Shown: positions 1 to 9,218, numbered from the stretch's first letter. The stretch: 64,000 nucleotides of DNA from Microbacterium enclense (GCA_038182865.1 CP116226.1:186001-250000), one strand, 5' to 3'. Made by a program: numbers and translations. The notes: generated from the sequence alone by a model not told the origin.

Positions 1-899
1 ACGGCCCGGATGCCACGGGCCTCGAGGAGCGCCACGAGCTGCTCGGCGCGGGCGGTGTCGACGCCGCCGCCGAGCACCTGTACGGCGACGGGTCGCTGCG
101 CGGCGAGGCGCTCCATCACCTCGGCGAGGTCGTCGACCGGCCACTGGCGCTTCGCGTCGCGCGCGCCGATGCCGAGTCCGACGATGATCCCCTCGGTGTC
201 GCCGAGAGCCGCCTTCTCGGTCGCGGAGCGGAGGTCGGCGGCGTCGAACAGCCCGCGGCCGACGGGCGGGAGGCGGTGGTCCTCCCACGGCAGGCCGAGG
301 TACTCCGCGACGCGGCGCAACTGACCGACCGTGAGGCGCGGCGTGGTTCCGCGCGAAATGACATCGGTGAGGAGCTGATCCTGCGGCCCGAACCACACCG
401 GCTCGCGGTCGACGACCGGAGCGAAGCCCACGATCGAGCGCGCCCGCGAGGCGGCGGCCAAGTATCGGACGGGGGTGTCGTCGAAGTCCCAGCGCGGCAG
501 GATCGCGAGGTCGTAGCCGCGGAGGCCGAACCGGCGCAGCCCCTGCCGGGCGGTGAGGATCTGCCGCTTGAGCGCGGAGCCCTCCGTCACGGGGGTCCAC
601 TCGATGACGCGGTCGACCGTCGGGGTGGCGTGGAACATCGTGGCAGGGCCGGGCTTGAGCACGAAGTGCACCGTCGCGTCGGGCCAGTGCGCGCGGATGG
701 CGGCGAAGAGGGCGAGCGTCGTGGTGGTGTCGCCGATCTCGTCGCTGCGGAGCACCACGATGCGACGCGGTCGAACCGTCGGGTCCCAGGAGCGGCGGCG
801 ACGCGCCCCGAAGAGGCGGGCGAACACGGCCGGGGAGAGCGGGTCGCGGTGACGGATCGCGTTGATCTGCCAGACGGCCCGTCGGAGGAGAGAACGCAC
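1..899 (-). CDS. Glycosyltransferase family 9 (heptosyltransferase-like), 3' end cut by window
   Basis: Reading the minus strand from a GTG at 899 gives an open frame that runs off the window start, about 299 residues. Near the N-terminus is a VLRSDEIGDTTTTLALF segment, the usual opening of GT9 enzymes (heptosyltransferase WaaC/F type), followed by a GFAPVVDR segment and, further on, a GLGIGARDAKRQWP stretch like the nucleotide-sugar-binding half of GT-B folds. GT9 enzymes transfer an activated sugar to a surface glycan. In a Gram-positive this would be a cell-wall polysaccharide (inference). An in-frame TGA lies 42-44 nt upstream, so the start must be close; GTG at 899 is the best codon, without a strong ribosome site. 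It follows the preceding glycosyltransferase by 45 nt, probably in one transcript. Confidence 0.8.
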   Translation of the reverse strand, partial: MRSLLRRAVWQINAIRHRDPLSPAVFARLFGARRRRSWDPTVRPRRIVVLRSDEIGDTTTTLALFAAIRAHWPDATVHFVLKPGPATMFHATPTVDRVIEWTPVTEGSALKRQILTARQGLRRFGLRGYDLAILPRWDFDDTPVRYLAAASRARSIVGFAPVVDREPVWFGPQDQLLTDVISRGTTPRLTVGQLRRVAEYLGLPWEDHRLPPVGRGLFDAADLRSATEKAALGDTEGIIVGLGIGARDAKRQWPVDDLAEVMERLAAQRPVAVQVLGGGVDTARAEQLVALLEARGIRA

Positions 900-944
900 G
901 GGATCGAGCTTAGAGGGCCGCGCGGAGGACTCCCTGTGTGCGGG

Positions 945-3197
945 TCAGTCCGCCGGCGCCGAGGGACGGCGCGCTCGGACCTCCTGGGCCGCGGCGTCGA
1001 GAACGGCCGCGCGGGCGTCGAAGGAGTGCTCGGTGCGGATGCGGTCCGCGATGCGGGCCAGGCTCTCCCGGTCGGGGAAGATCGTGTCGGGGTCGGTGCG
1101 CAGCAGCTCGAGCAGATGCTGTTCGTCGCGGTACGCGATCACGGCACCGCCGAAGATCTCCTCGATCCCGTCGACGTCCTCTGAAATCACCCGGCCGCCC
1201 ACCGCGACGACGTCGAAGGGGCGCATCGCGATGAACCCGTGACGACGCATCGCCGGCCACTGGTCGTTGAGCACGATCGAGGCCGATTCGTAGCGACGGG
1301 GAAGGTCGCCGTGGGCGATCGTCGGCGCGGCGATCGCGGAGTGGGCGATGAACGGTCGCCAGTCGGGCCCGTAGACGCGCACGGGCAGCCCGGCGCGCAG
1401 GGGCACGACCACGCTCGGGCGCGCGATGCCGCGCGCGGTCCCCACGAAGACGATCTCCCGGGTGCGCTCGACACCCGTGGGATGGAACAGATCGACGTCG
1501 GTCGCCTCGAGGAGGGGCTGGACGTCGATGCCCCACTTCTCTCGCGTGCGGGACGACCACCGCTCCGAGGCGGCGAAGACCCGGTCGAACTGGGCGAGTT
1601 CACCGCGGGTGATGTCGTCCGGGTGGCTGATGATCCACTGCAGGCTCACCCCGGGTCCGACGGGATCGATGCGATAGGGGCCCCGCACGACGACGCTGAC
1701 GTCGTCGAGCGCGGCCGTTCGACGCTCACGGGCGTCGAAGGCATCGATGACGACGGTGTGGCCGCGACGCCGCAGGGCGGCGGCCAGACCGCGGGCGAAG
1801 TGCATGTCGCCCCATACCGCCCCGCGTCGACCGGCCGGGGCGCAGATCTTGACGGCCCATCGCTGAGCGTCCGGCGTCGGACGACGCCACCGCACGACGG
1901 GTTCGACGGTGCGCCCCTTCGTGGCGCGCCACGAGACGACGTCGAAGCCCGCCGCCGTGACGAGGTCTGCGGCGACCGCCCGGTCCCGCGTGCTGCCGTC
2001 GCCGGACGGGCGGGGCTCCGAGAACACCAGGGACGGCTCGTCGAACACGGGACGGACCTCGGTGAGGGCCGTGGCGCCGGTCCGAGAACGCAGCGCTCGC
2101 GCGAAGGCCGCCGCCGATCGGGGCGCGTCGTGACCGAGCACCTCTCGGAGCACCGCGTGCGGCAGCGCGACGGTGAGGCCGTGGATCAGCGGAATCTCGA
2201 CGACGGCGGGAAGAGCCTCGAGATCCTCGACCGGATGCTCGGCGAGGATCGCCCACGGGGCGGCCCCTCCGGTCTCCGCCGCGCCGACCCCCTCGACCGT
2301 GCCGTCGAAAGCCCGGTGCACGGGTATCGCCGCGACGTGCCCCCGCGCCGTGTCGACGAGAGCGTCGATCTCGTCGTCCGCGAACTCGGCACGGGGGTCG
2401 AGGATCACGCTCACCTCGACCTCGAGGGGGGCCGCGGCCCGCCGGACCATCGCCGGCCAGCTCACCCGCGCGCTCTCCCCACGGACGCCGAGCCCCGGGA
2501 CGATATCGCCCAACAGGCGCGCGGAGACCCACTGGGCGGCGTCGACGCCGATGAGCGGGACGACGACGCGGTCGCGCGCAGACCTCGCGGCGGCCTGGGA
2601 GAGCTTGCGGTCGTATCGGCGATCGCGTGCTTGGACGGGACGGATCAGTCCCACCTCCGCGGGCGCGCTCGCCACCGGCGAACCGCCCCGGTGGCGCCGC
2701 CACGCCCCCGCCGCGACGATCGCGCGCCGCCGCACCTCGGCGACGCTCAGACGCAGCGTCCGTCCCGCGGCCCGCAGCTCGATCTCCGCGTCCGGGTGAG
2801 CCCAGGCGTGCTCGAGACCCGGCCCTCCGTGCGCGCGGCCGAACTCCTCGGCATCCCACCACGGGTGGACGCGGACGGTCTCGCGCTCGCTCAGCAAGTA
2901 CGCGTACAGGGCGGGGACGCGGAACACCTCGGGCAGTTCCCCACCCGCGACGATGTCGTCGAAGAGGGGGTTCAGGCTCATTCCGCGGCGGAAGCCGCGT
3001 GCGACGTAGTGCCCGATGGCGACGGCGCGCGGCAGACGCCGGACCCCGAGCTGGGCGCCGTAGTACTCGGCATCCACCAGGCTCGATCGCCCGATCGTCC
3101 GTGCCCACCAGAGGCGGTCCGCGGCCCGGACCACCGGACCGACGACTCGGAGGTCGCGAGAACGACGGACAGTCTCACGAAGGGGACCGAGGCGCAT
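945..3197 (-). CDS. Large glycosyltransferase, GT-B fold with CgeB-like C-terminal domain
   Basis: 750 residues. The N-terminal 120 residues carry a DAEYYGAQ ... AIGHYVARG ... LNPLFD pattern, a repeat often found at the front of multidomain polysaccharide glycosyltransferases. The centre (about 150-440) is not recognised. From about residue 470 (KICAPAGRRGAVWGDMHFA) to the end is a glycosyltransferase-like domain with MHFARGLAAALRRRGHTV, a FVGTARGIARPSVV turn and a C-terminal MRPFDVVAVGG segment, resembling the Glyco_trans_1_2/CgeB family. It probably adds sugars to an envelope polysaccharide together with its neighbours; the substrate cannot be told. A TAGACT box 6 nt before the ATG suggests leaderless transcription from its own promoter. 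A long open frame antisense to it is a codon-bias shadow. Confidence 0.75.
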   Translation of the reverse strand: MRLGPLRETVRRSRDLRVVGPVVRAADRLWWARTIGRSSLVDAEYYGAQLGVRRLPRAVAIGHYVARGFRRGMSLNPLFDDIVAGGELPEVFRVPALYAYLLSERETVRVHPWWDAEEFGRAHGGPGLEHAWAHPDAEIELRAAGRTLRLSVAEVRRRAIVAAGAWRRHRGGSPVASAPAEVGLIRPVQARDRRYDRKLSQAAARSARDRVVVPLIGVDAAQWVSARLLGDIVPGLGVRGESARVSWPAMVRRAAAPLEVEVSVILDPRAEFADDEIDALVDTARGHVAAIPVHRAFDGTVEGVGAAETGGAAPWAILAEHPVEDLEALPAVVEIPLIHGLTVALPHAVLREVLGHDAPRSAAAFARALRSRTGATALTEVRPVFDEPSLVFSEPRPSGDGSTRDRAVAADLVTAAGFDVVSWRATKGRTVEPVVRWRRPTPDAQRWAVKICAPAGRRGAVWGDMHFARGLAAALRRRGHTVVIDAFDARERRTAALDDVSVVVRGPYRIDPVGPGVSLQWIISHPDDITRGELAQFDRVFAASERWSSRTREKWGIDVQPLLEATDVDLFHPTGVERTREIVFVGTARGIARPSVVVPLRAGLPVRVYGPDWRPFIAHSAIAAPTIAHGDLPRRYESASIVLNDQWPAMRRHGFIAMRPFDVVAVGGRVISEDVDGIEEIFGGAVIAYRDEQHLLELLRTDPDTIFPDRESLARIADRIRTEHSFDARAAVLDAAAQEVRARRPSAPAD

Positions 3198-3203
3198 CCT
3201 CCG

Positions 3204-3209
3204 AGTCTA
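3204..3209 (-). promoter_or_regulatory. -10 box TAGACT, leaderless start of the 750-aa glycosyltransferase
   Basis: TAGACT on the minus strand ends 6 nt before ATG 3197. Transcription should begin at or next to the start codon. Confidence 0.6.
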
Positions 3210-3220
3210 CGGGCGGCCGG

Positions 3221-4147
3221 TCAGCGCGTCAGGCGGCGGCGGAGCCGACGTACCCGGGAGAGAAGGGGCTGATGCGCATCGATCTCGCGGCGGAGGTCGT
3301 CACGGAGCTCCTTGCGCAGCCGTTCGACGGCCTCGTCGACGTGGGCGGCGAGTTGGGTCTGCAGGGACGCCATGTACAGGGGCAGGCCCGGGCCCTCCCG
3401 GCGCACCCACTCGGCCAGGGCCCGGTCGCGCACCACCGCGTCGTCGCGGGCGTGCTCGGCCGCGAGACCGAACATGCTGTTGGCGTCGAGACCCACCGAG
3501 TCGGGGCGCTGCGTCCAGAACGCCAGCGGCTCCCCCGACAGGAAGCCCATCTCGTGCTCGCGCAGGATCCTCAGGTACAGGTCCCAGTCCTCGACCGCGT
3601 CGAGCGTCTCGTCGTACCACCCGATCTCGTCGTGCAGACGGCGGCGGTAGACGACCGAGATCGGGACGGCGCGGTTGACGCTCATCATCTCGCCGAGCGA
3701 GATCCGCCCCATCCCGGCCCAGAACGGGGCCCGTCCGACCTCGACCCAGGTACCGGCACGGTTCTCCTCGTAGACGATCTCGGTCACCGCCGACACCGCG
3801 GCGTGCGCGGGATGGGCGTCGAGGTGCGCGACCGTGCGCTCGAGGAAGGCGGGATGCCACCGGTCGTCGTCGTCGTGCAGCACCACGTACGGCGCGTCGA
3901 GGGCGCGCACGCCGGCGTTCGCCGCGACGCACCGCCCACCCTCGCCGGGAGCGATGTGGACGACCGTGACGCGGTCGCCGAGAGCCGCCGCGGAGACGAT
4001 CTCGTCGACCTCGGCCCGATCGCCACCGTCGTTGACGACCACCAGCTGCCAGTCATCGAGCCGCTGATCGGCGATGTCGCGCAGCGCCCGACGGAGGAAC
4101 GCCGGGCGGTGGCGGGTGCGGACGACGATCCCGGCGCGTGCAGGCAT
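3221..4147 (-). CDS. Glycosyltransferase family 2
   Basis: 308 residues from ATG 4147; an in-frame ATG at 4159 is an alternative. Further upstream the frame stays open but runs through the previous gene in the wrong frame, so it was not used. The start (GIVVRTRHRPAFLRRAL) is a typical GT2 opening. HDDDDRWHP at 91-99 provides the DXD metal/nucleotide-sugar motif, and VEDWDLYLR at 185-193 carries the ED catalytic-base motif. The C-terminal 40 residues are rich in Arg, Lys and Glu and look helical. GT2 enzymes invert the anomeric bond while moving a sugar from an NDP-sugar to an acceptor. It lies 24 nt from the next gene and 51 nt behind the GT-B gene in a minus-strand envelope cluster. The sugar is unknown. 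Confidence 0.85.
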   Translation of the reverse strand: MPARAGIVVRTRHRPAFLRRALRDIADQRLDDWQLVVVNDGGDRAEVDEIVSAAALGDRVTVVHIAPGEGGRCVAANAGVRALDAPYVVLHDDDDRWHPAFLERTVAHLDAHPAHAAVSAVTEIVYEENRAGTWVEVGRAPFWAGMGRISLGEMMSVNRAVPISVVYRRRLHDEIGWYDETLDAVEDWDLYLRILREHEMGFLSGEPLAFWTQRPDSVGLDANSMFGLAAEHARDDAVVRDRALAEWVRREGPGLPLYMASLQTQLAAHVDEAVERLRKELRDDLRREIDAHQPLLSRVRRLRRRLTR

Positions 4148-4197
4148 GCGTCCGAGCATAGGGGCGAGCGTCACTCGGGTGTGCGGAGTCGCGGCTG

Positions 4198-5301
4198 CTA
4201 CAGCTCGGCGTGCAGGGCCCAGATGCGGTCGGCGCAGGCCGCCCACGCGAAGCCCTTCGCGCGGTCTCCGGCCAGCACGCGCAGCCGTGCTCCGTCGTCG
4301 CCGAGGGCACGGCCCAGCGCGGTGCCGAGCTCGTCTGCGGGCGCGAACGCCGCGGCATCCGCGAGCACCTCTCGGTGGACGGCGGTGTCGACCGCCACGA
4401 TCGGGATCCCCACGGCGAGGGCGTCGACGGCTCGCCACGGCCAGTCGGTCCGGGCGCACCCGGTCACGAAAGCCGCCGCGTGCGAGAGCACCGCCGCGCG
4501 GTCCCACTGATCGAGGGAGCCCCGGGCGTGCACACGCGTCTCCGGGATGCCGGCGGCGACCGCCCGCTCGATGACGGCCGGTTCCTCGCCCTCGGGGACG
4601 TCGAGCACGACGACGTCGCGGTCCTCGCCCGCGGCGACGATGGCGGAGAACGCGTCGCCGAGCCCGTCGGAAAGGGCCGCTCCCCCCGCGAGTGCGAGGA
4701 ACGAGGTGGGCAGATCGAGGGCGCGGAGACGCCCCACGGCATCGGAAGGGACGCGCAGTCCCGCGGCCGGAGCCCCGCCGATGACACGGACCTTCGCGGC
4801 GAGCTTGGACTTGGCCACCTCACCGAGACGCTCCGCCATCGCGTGGGTGGGGACGACCACCGCGTCGGCGTGCTTGGACACCCGCGAGAGGAGCGCGCGG
4901 GCGGCGAGAGCCTCGGCGCGCGGGAGCTCATCGGGCGTTTCCCAGGCGCGCAGGTCCCACAGGGTGACCACGATCTGGTGCGTCTCGTTGACGCGGTCGT
5001 GGCGCACGAGGGGGGCGAGGGCGGTGGGCGAATGGATGAGGCCCTTACCGACGCCGGGGGCGACACCGAGCTGCCACGAGGCGGCCAATTCTCGTCGGCG
5101 CATGGACAGGCGTGTCTCGGCGGCGAGGCCCGTGACGCCCGCGTCGTCGGCCAGGCCCGGAGCGGGCACGATCGCGGACACGTCGCAGCCGCGCGGAGCG
5201 GTGTCGACCAGGGCCTGAGTCAGGGAGGCCGAGGCCTCGGCGAGATCGCGGGAGGTGGGGGCGACGAGCTGATCCAGCACGACGCGCAACGTGACGGTCA
5301 T
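4198..5301 (-). CDS. Glycosyltransferase, GT4-like
   Basis: 367 residues. The ATG at 5301 overlaps the stop of the LCP gene by four bases (ATGA), so the two are translationally coupled. The first third has the N-terminal half of a GT-B fold (VTLRVVLDQLVAPTSRDL, then GKGLIHSPTALAPLV and IVVTLWDL). The second half carries VVVPTHAMAERLG, a FLALAGGAALSDGL segment and a C-terminal RAVDALAVGIPIVAVDT piece where GT4 enzymes have the E-x7-E sugar-nucleotide site; the classic glutamates are not clearly present, so the donor may differ. Family GT4 enzymes retain the anomeric configuration. It is probably an envelope-polysaccharide enzyme working with the LCP protein encoded just upstream. Confidence 0.78.
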   Translation of the reverse strand: MTVTLRVVLDQLVAPTSRDLAEASASLTQALVDTAPRGCDVSAIVPAPGLADDAGVTGLAAETRLSMRRRELAASWQLGVAPGVGKGLIHSPTALAPLVRHDRVNETHQIVVTLWDLRAWETPDELPRAEALAARALLSRVSKHADAVVVPTHAMAERLGEVAKSKLAAKVRVIGGAPAAGLRVPSDAVGRLRALDLPTSFLALAGGAALSDGLGDAFSAIVAAGEDRDVVVLDVPEGEEPAVIERAVAAGIPETRVHARGSLDQWDRAAVLSHAAAFVTGCARTDWPWRAVDALAVGIPIVAVDTAVHREVLADAAAFAPADELGTALGRALGDDGARLRVLAGDRAKGFAWAACADRIWALHAEL

Positions 5302-6761
5302 GGGGAGGGTGCCTCCGTCTCGGTGGGCGGATGCAGCTTGTCGTGGACGATCTGCTGGACCTGCGCGTAGTCCGGGTCGAACTCGTCGACACCCCCTTCG
5401 GGCGTGAGCTCGATGGTCGAGACGGGCTGGTCCTTGGCCTTGAGGGCGAGATCGACGAGGGTCGGGGCGATGAGACCCTGCGGGAGGTCGGTCTCGACGG
5501 TGTTCGTCCCGGCCGCCGCCACCTCCTGGAAGTGCGTGAGGACGTTCTGCGGGGTGAACTGCGCGAGGATCGCCTCCTGCAGCTGACGCTGACGCCGCAT
5601 CCGGTCGAAGTCGCTCGTGGTGTAGCGCGAACGGGCATACCACTGCGCCGTGTCGCCGTCCATGTGCTGCGCACCCGGCTCGATCCACCCGAACGCCCAG
5701 TCGTCGACGGGCTGCCCGTCGTAGGCCGGACCGCCCTTCGGAAGGCGCTCGTCGACGGTGATATCGACGCCGCCGAGGGCGTCCACCACGTCGGCGAACC
5801 CCTTCATGTCGAGGAGGACGTAGTACGGGATCTGGATGCCGAGGATCCCCTCGGCCGCGTCCTTGGTCGCCTCGATGCCCGGCTCCGACCCGCGTGACTC
5901 GGCATCCGGGTACAGGGCGTTGCCGTCCTGACAGACCTCGACCTCGGTGCGCAGCTGGTTGATCCCGCTCCCCCACCCGCAGGTCTCGCCGAACTTGCCC
6001 TCGTGCCCGTTCGGGTACTCGTCCTGCATCGGACCGGGCGCGAAGGGGAAGTGCGGCATGTCGCGCGGGATGCCGGTGATCGTGACGGCCCCCGAGGCGG
6101 CGTTGATGGACACCACCGAGATGCTGTCGAAGCGCATGGAATCGCGACCTTCGCCGGAGTCGCCGCCGAGCAGCAGGATGTTGTAGTACCCGTCGGAGGG
6201 CGGGACGACGGGGGCGGACTGGGCGAAGATCTCGGCGAACGTATCGCGTGTCGTCCCCGCGGTCTGCACCGCCCACCCGGCGCCGGTCACGAGCGCGCTG
6301 GTGAGACCGATCGAGACGATCGCGATTCCGAAGCGCGCCAGCGGTCCGGTCTTGACGAGGCGCACGAGACGGAGCGTGTCGATGGTCAGCACGATCCACA
6401 GCACGGCGTATCCCACGAGCACCAGCTGCACGAGGGTCAGCGGCAGCCATCGGAACCACGCGAGGAAGTCGGGGATGAACGAGCCCGTGGCCAGGGCGAA
6501 GAGGCTGCTCGGCGCGAGGAGACCGAACAGTGCGGTCAGCACGAGGGCGACCCACAGGGCCAGTGTGGCGCCGAGACCGAGGCGTCCGAGACGGCGGTTG
6601 CCGGCGAGGACCTGGGCCGATCCGGGAAGGAGGAAGTTCGCCACGACGAGCCACCAGCCGCGACGCGTCATGACCGCGCTCGACGTGAGGTCGGGATTGC
6701 GCAGCGGGCGTTGCTCGACCAGCGGGGAGCGTACCGAACTGCGCGGCGGCGCGAGGGTCAT
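5298..6761 (-). CDS. LytR-CpsA-Psr (LCP) family cell-wall glycopolymer ligase
   Basis: 487 residues. A cytoplasmic N-terminus is followed by several hydrophobic segments (about 36-50, 62-90, 105-132 and 143-168), then the extracytoplasmic LCP domain from about 191: YYNILLLGGDSGEGRDSMR with the conserved Asp and Arg residues that hold the polyprenyl-pyrophosphate head group, VSINAASGAVTITGIPRDM, and WYARSRYTTSDFDRMRRQRQ near 375-395. LCP proteins attach polymers such as teichoic acids, arabinogalactan or capsule to peptidoglycan from a lipid-linked intermediate. The several N-terminal helices, instead of one, are a known actinobacterial variant. The ATG overlaps the purE stop by four bases and the stop overlaps the next glycosyltransferase gene, so the three form a coupled unit. 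Confidence 0.92.
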   Translation of the reverse strand: MTLAPPRSSVRSPLVEQRPLRNPDLTSSAVMTRRGWWLVVANFLLPGSAQVLAGNRRLGRLGLGATLALWVALVLTALFGLLAPSSLFALATGSFIPDFLAWFRWLPLTLVQLVLVGYAVLWIVLTIDTLRLVRLVKTGPLARFGIAIVSIGLTSALVTGAGWAVQTAGTTRDTFAEIFAQSAPVVPPSDGYYNILLLGGDSGEGRDSMRFDSISVVSINAASGAVTITGIPRDMPHFPFAPGPMQDEYPNGHEGKFGETCGWGSGINQLRTEVEVCQDGNALYPDAESRGSEPGIEATKDAAEGILGIQIPYYVLLDMKGFADVVDALGGVDITVDERLPKGGPAYDGQPVDDWAFGWIEPGAQHMDGDTAQWYARSRYTTSDFDRMRRQRQLQEAILAQFTPQNVLTHFQEVAAAGTNTVETDLPQGLIAPTLVDLALKAKDQPVSTIELTPEGGVDEFDPDYAQVQQIVHDKLHPPTETEAPSP

Positions 6762-7273
6762 AGAGACTCCTTGAGCCGTCGGTTCTTCTCGTCGACCTGG
6801 GTCTCGAGATCGCGCGCGTAGGCCTCGACGCGCTCGGCGATCACCGGGTCGGCGGCACCGAGGATGCGGGCCGCGAGGAGCCCGGCGTTCTTGGCACCGT
6901 TGATGGAGACCGTGGCGACCGGGATGCCGGCGGGCATCTGCACGATGCTCAGCAGCGAGTCGAGTCCGTCGAGGGTCGCGAGCTGCACCGGGACGCCGAT
7001 CACGGGGAGCGCGGTGACGGATGCCAACATGCCCGGCAGGTGCGCTGCTCCCCCGGCCCCGGCGATGATCGCGCGAAGGCCCCGTTCCCGCGCCTCGCGC
7101 CCGTAGCGGATGAGCTTGTCGGGGGTACGGTGCGCAGAGACGACCTCCACCTCGTGCGGGATGCCGAATTCGGTCAGCACCTCGCTGGCGGCGTTCATGA
7201 CGCGCCAGTCGGAGTCGGAGCCCATGACGACGCCGACCACGGGCGTCTCGGAAGAATGCAGCGGCCGGGTCAC
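6758..7273 (-). CDS. purE: N5-carboxyaminoimidazole ribonucleotide mutase PurE
   Basis: 171 residues from GTG 7273. PurE moves the carboxylate of N5-CAIR to C4 to give CAIR, in the sixth step of purine synthesis, acting right after PurK. GSDSDW at 18-23 and SAHRTPDKL at 46-54 are the phosphate- and substrate-binding loops, with the catalytic His in SAHRT. GAGGAAHLPGM and GVPVQLATLDGLDSLLSIV follow in the right order. The start was chosen because a TACCCT box ends 6 nt before this GTG, as for many genes here, and it leaves a normal-length N-terminus. The stop overlaps the LCP start, so purine and envelope genes share an mRNA. Confidence 0.95.
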   Translation of the reverse strand: MTRPLHSSETPVVGVVMGSDSDWRVMNAASEVLTEFGIPHEVEVVSAHRTPDKLIRYGREARERGLRAIIAGAGGAAHLPGMLASVTALPVIGVPVQLATLDGLDSLLSIVQMPAGIPVATVSINGAKNAGLLAARILGAADPVIAERVEAYARDLETQVDEKNRRLKESL

Positions 7274-7279
7274 CGGTCC

Positions 7280-7285
7280 AGGGTA
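7280..7285 (-). promoter_or_regulatory. -10 box TACCCT of purE
   Basis: Ends 6 nt before GTG 7273 and decides this start. No ribosome site is present between. Confidence 0.6.
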
Positions 7286-7332
7286 GGGCGGCTCGCTGGA
7301 AGAACTCGGAACGGCGCGCTCAGACGTCTGGC

Positions 7333-8466
7333 TCAGTCGAAGAACGCGGCCGCCGCGCGGGCCTCGTAGACCACATCGTCGAGGTCGTCGCCGGTGACGT
7401 TCACGTGCCCGACCTTGCGACCGGGACGCGGCGCCTTTCCGTAGGTGTGGACCTTGGCGCTCGGGTGGGCACCGAGAACGGCGGCGAACCGCTCCTCGAG
7501 GGTGCCCTCGGCGGGGCCGCCGAGCACGTTGATCATCACGGTCCACTCCGCCGTGGCATCCGTGGATCCGAGGGGGAGATCGAGGACCGCCCGCAGGTGC
7601 TGCTCGAACTGGCTCGTGACCGCGCCGTCCTGCGTCCAGTGTCCGCTGTTGTGCGGACGCATGGCGAGTTCGTTGATGAGGACGCGTTCATCGCTCGTCT
7701 CGAAGAGCTCGACGGCGAGCATTCCGGTGACGCCGAGCCCGTCGGCCACGGCCACGCCGATCTCGGCAGCGACCCGCTGGACGCGGGCATCGGCCCGAGG
7801 AGCGGGGGCGACCACCTCGGCACACACCCCACCGCGCTGGACGGTCTCGACCACGGGGTACGCGCGCACCTCCCCCGAGGGGCGGCGCGCGACCTGCTGG
7901 GCGAGCTCGCGCGTGAAGTCGACGAGCTCTTCGACCAGGAGCGAGCCGCCGTTGCCGTCTTCGGCGAGCGCGGCGAACCAGTCGTCGGCCTCCGCCGCCG
8001 CGGACACGACGCGCACGCCCTTGCCGTCGTAACCGCCGCGGGGCGTCTTCACCACGGCGCGACCGCCATGGGCGTCGAGGAAGTCCTGCAGTTCGGCGGC
8101 GTCGGCGACCGCGGCCCAGTCGGGCTGGGGCAGACCGAGCTCCGCCATCCGCGAGCGCATGACGAGCTTGTCCTGCGCCACCGCGAGAGGCGCGGGTCCC
8201 GGGTGCACCGCCACGCCCGTGTCGACGAGCGCGGCCAGGACGTCCTGCGGCACGTGCTCGTGGTCGAAGGTGATGACATCGACCTCGCGTGCGAAGGCCA
8301 CCACCGTTTCGGCGTCGTGATAGTCGCCCACCGCAGACGCGGCCAGCGCGGCCGACATCCCCTCGTCTTCGGCGAGCACCCGGATGTCGATCCCGAGTTC
8401 GACGGCGGGTGCGATCATCATCCGCGCCAGCTGTCCGCCACCGATCACTCCGACTCGCAGCGCCAT
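7333..8466 (-). CDS. purK: N5-carboxyaminoimidazole ribonucleotide synthase PurK
   Basis: 377 residues, ATP-grasp fold. PurK makes N5-CAIR from AIR, bicarbonate and ATP and hands it to PurE, encoded 59 nt downstream. It begins VGVIGGGQLARMM, the standard PurK opening; EHVPQDVL is followed by the ATP-grasp central domain (VVKTPRGGYDGKG) and NELAMRPHNSGHWTQDG near 290, which carries metal- and substrate-binding residues. The ATG at 8466 is preceded by GGGAG at the proper distance; an in-frame ATG 24 nt earlier is possible but less like the family. Upstream, GACAGAATGGATGCC is shared with the lpdA promoter region and probably holds the -10 box (CAGAAT, 8489-8494). Confidence 0.95.
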   Translation of the reverse strand: MALRVGVIGGGQLARMMIAPAVELGIDIRVLAEDEGMSAALAASAVGDYHDAETVVAFAREVDVITFDHEHVPQDVLAALVDTGVAVHPGPAPLAVAQDKLVMRSRMAELGLPQPDWAAVADAAELQDFLDAHGGRAVVKTPRGGYDGKGVRVVSAAAEADDWFAALAEDGNGGSLLVEELVDFTRELAQQVARRPSGEVRAYPVVETVQRGGVCAEVVAPAPRADARVQRVAAEIGVAVADGLGVTGMLAVELFETSDERVLINELAMRPHNSGHWTQDGAVTSQFEQHLRAVLDLPLGSTDATAEWTVMINVLGGPAEGTLEERFAAVLGAHPSAKVHTYGKAPRPGRKVGHVNVTGDDLDDVVYEARAAAAFFD

Positions 8467-8663
8467 GCCGCTCCCTTCGACGGCATCCATTCTGTCTGGC
8501 CTCCGGCGGGGGCGCGAGCCGGGTGCGCGCGGCCGCAGCGGTAAGGCAGGGTCAGTCGCCGCGGCGCGACCCCGGACGTCCGATGCCACAGCGGTCGCTC
8601 CGGCCCCGTCCGCCTCGGGGACGCGCCACTCCGCCGTTGTGTCGCGGGGCGGCGTGCGGGAGG

Positions 8664-9218
8664 TCAGACCTCGACGGCTCCGGAACCGAAGGCCTGGGAG
8701 TCACGGTGCGCGAGGATCTGGTTCACCTCGACCTGATCGACCAGCGTCTCGTGCAGGAGCACGGCGTGCGGGACGTTCTTCAACCGCAGGGGCGGTTCGA
8801 CGCCGTTGGACAGCGTGAGCGTGCCCGCACCCCACAGGCGCTGGAGCACGCCGCGGCGCATCTGGATCGCGTAGCCGCGGACGTGGGAGATCTCCTGACG
8901 ACGAGAACCGAAGAAGCCCGAACGTTCGATGACCCGGCGGGTGGTGATCGTCCACGACCGCGACAACCACGCCACATACGGCACGACGACGAGCAGAAGG
9001 ACGACGGCGGCCGCCGTGGCGACCAGCATCCAGTTCTCGAAAGGAGCGGGCAGATTGTCGTAGAAGTACGCGGTGGCACCCGAGACGCCGATGAGCACGA
9101 TCGCCGACAGGGCAAGACGCCGGGCGTGGGAGCGGACCCGCGCGATACGCAGCTCGGGCGCCGACGCGCCGGGCGCCGGCATCCGCGGGCGCCCTCCGTA
9201 GCTGGTGGGCTGGGTCAC
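8664..9218 (-). CDS. PH-domain (bPH_2-like) membrane protein
   Basis: 184 residues from GTG 9218. A short polar N-terminus is followed by two hydrophobic helices (about 34-52 and 63-86). A domain then begins with SRSWTITTRRVIERSGFFGSR and continues with EISHVRGYAIQMRRGVLQR and GAGTLTLSN, the pattern of bacterial PH (DUF304/bPH_2) domains: W-x-I-T..R-V-I, then G..R..I-x-L..V. Such proteins are membrane anchored; their function is generally unknown. It lies between purK and birA with short gaps, and is often linked to birA in actinobacteria. A CACAAT hexamer ends 6 nt before the GTG, a weak leaderless-type promoter. Confidence 0.8.
   Translation of the reverse strand: MTQPTSYGGRPRMPAPGASAPELRIARVRSHARRLALSAIVLIGVSGATAYFYDNLPAPFENWMLVATAAAVVLLLVVVPYVAWLSRSWTITTRRVIERSGFFGSRRQEISHVRGYAIQMRRGVLQRLWGAGTLTLSNGVEPPLRLKNVPHAVLLHETLVDQVEVNQILAHRDSQAFGSGAVEV

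Noticed and set aside
1239..3272. Plus-strand open frame of 677 codons
   Set aside because: Antisense to the glycosyltransferase gene, with Arg/Gly/Asp-rich composition and no domain.
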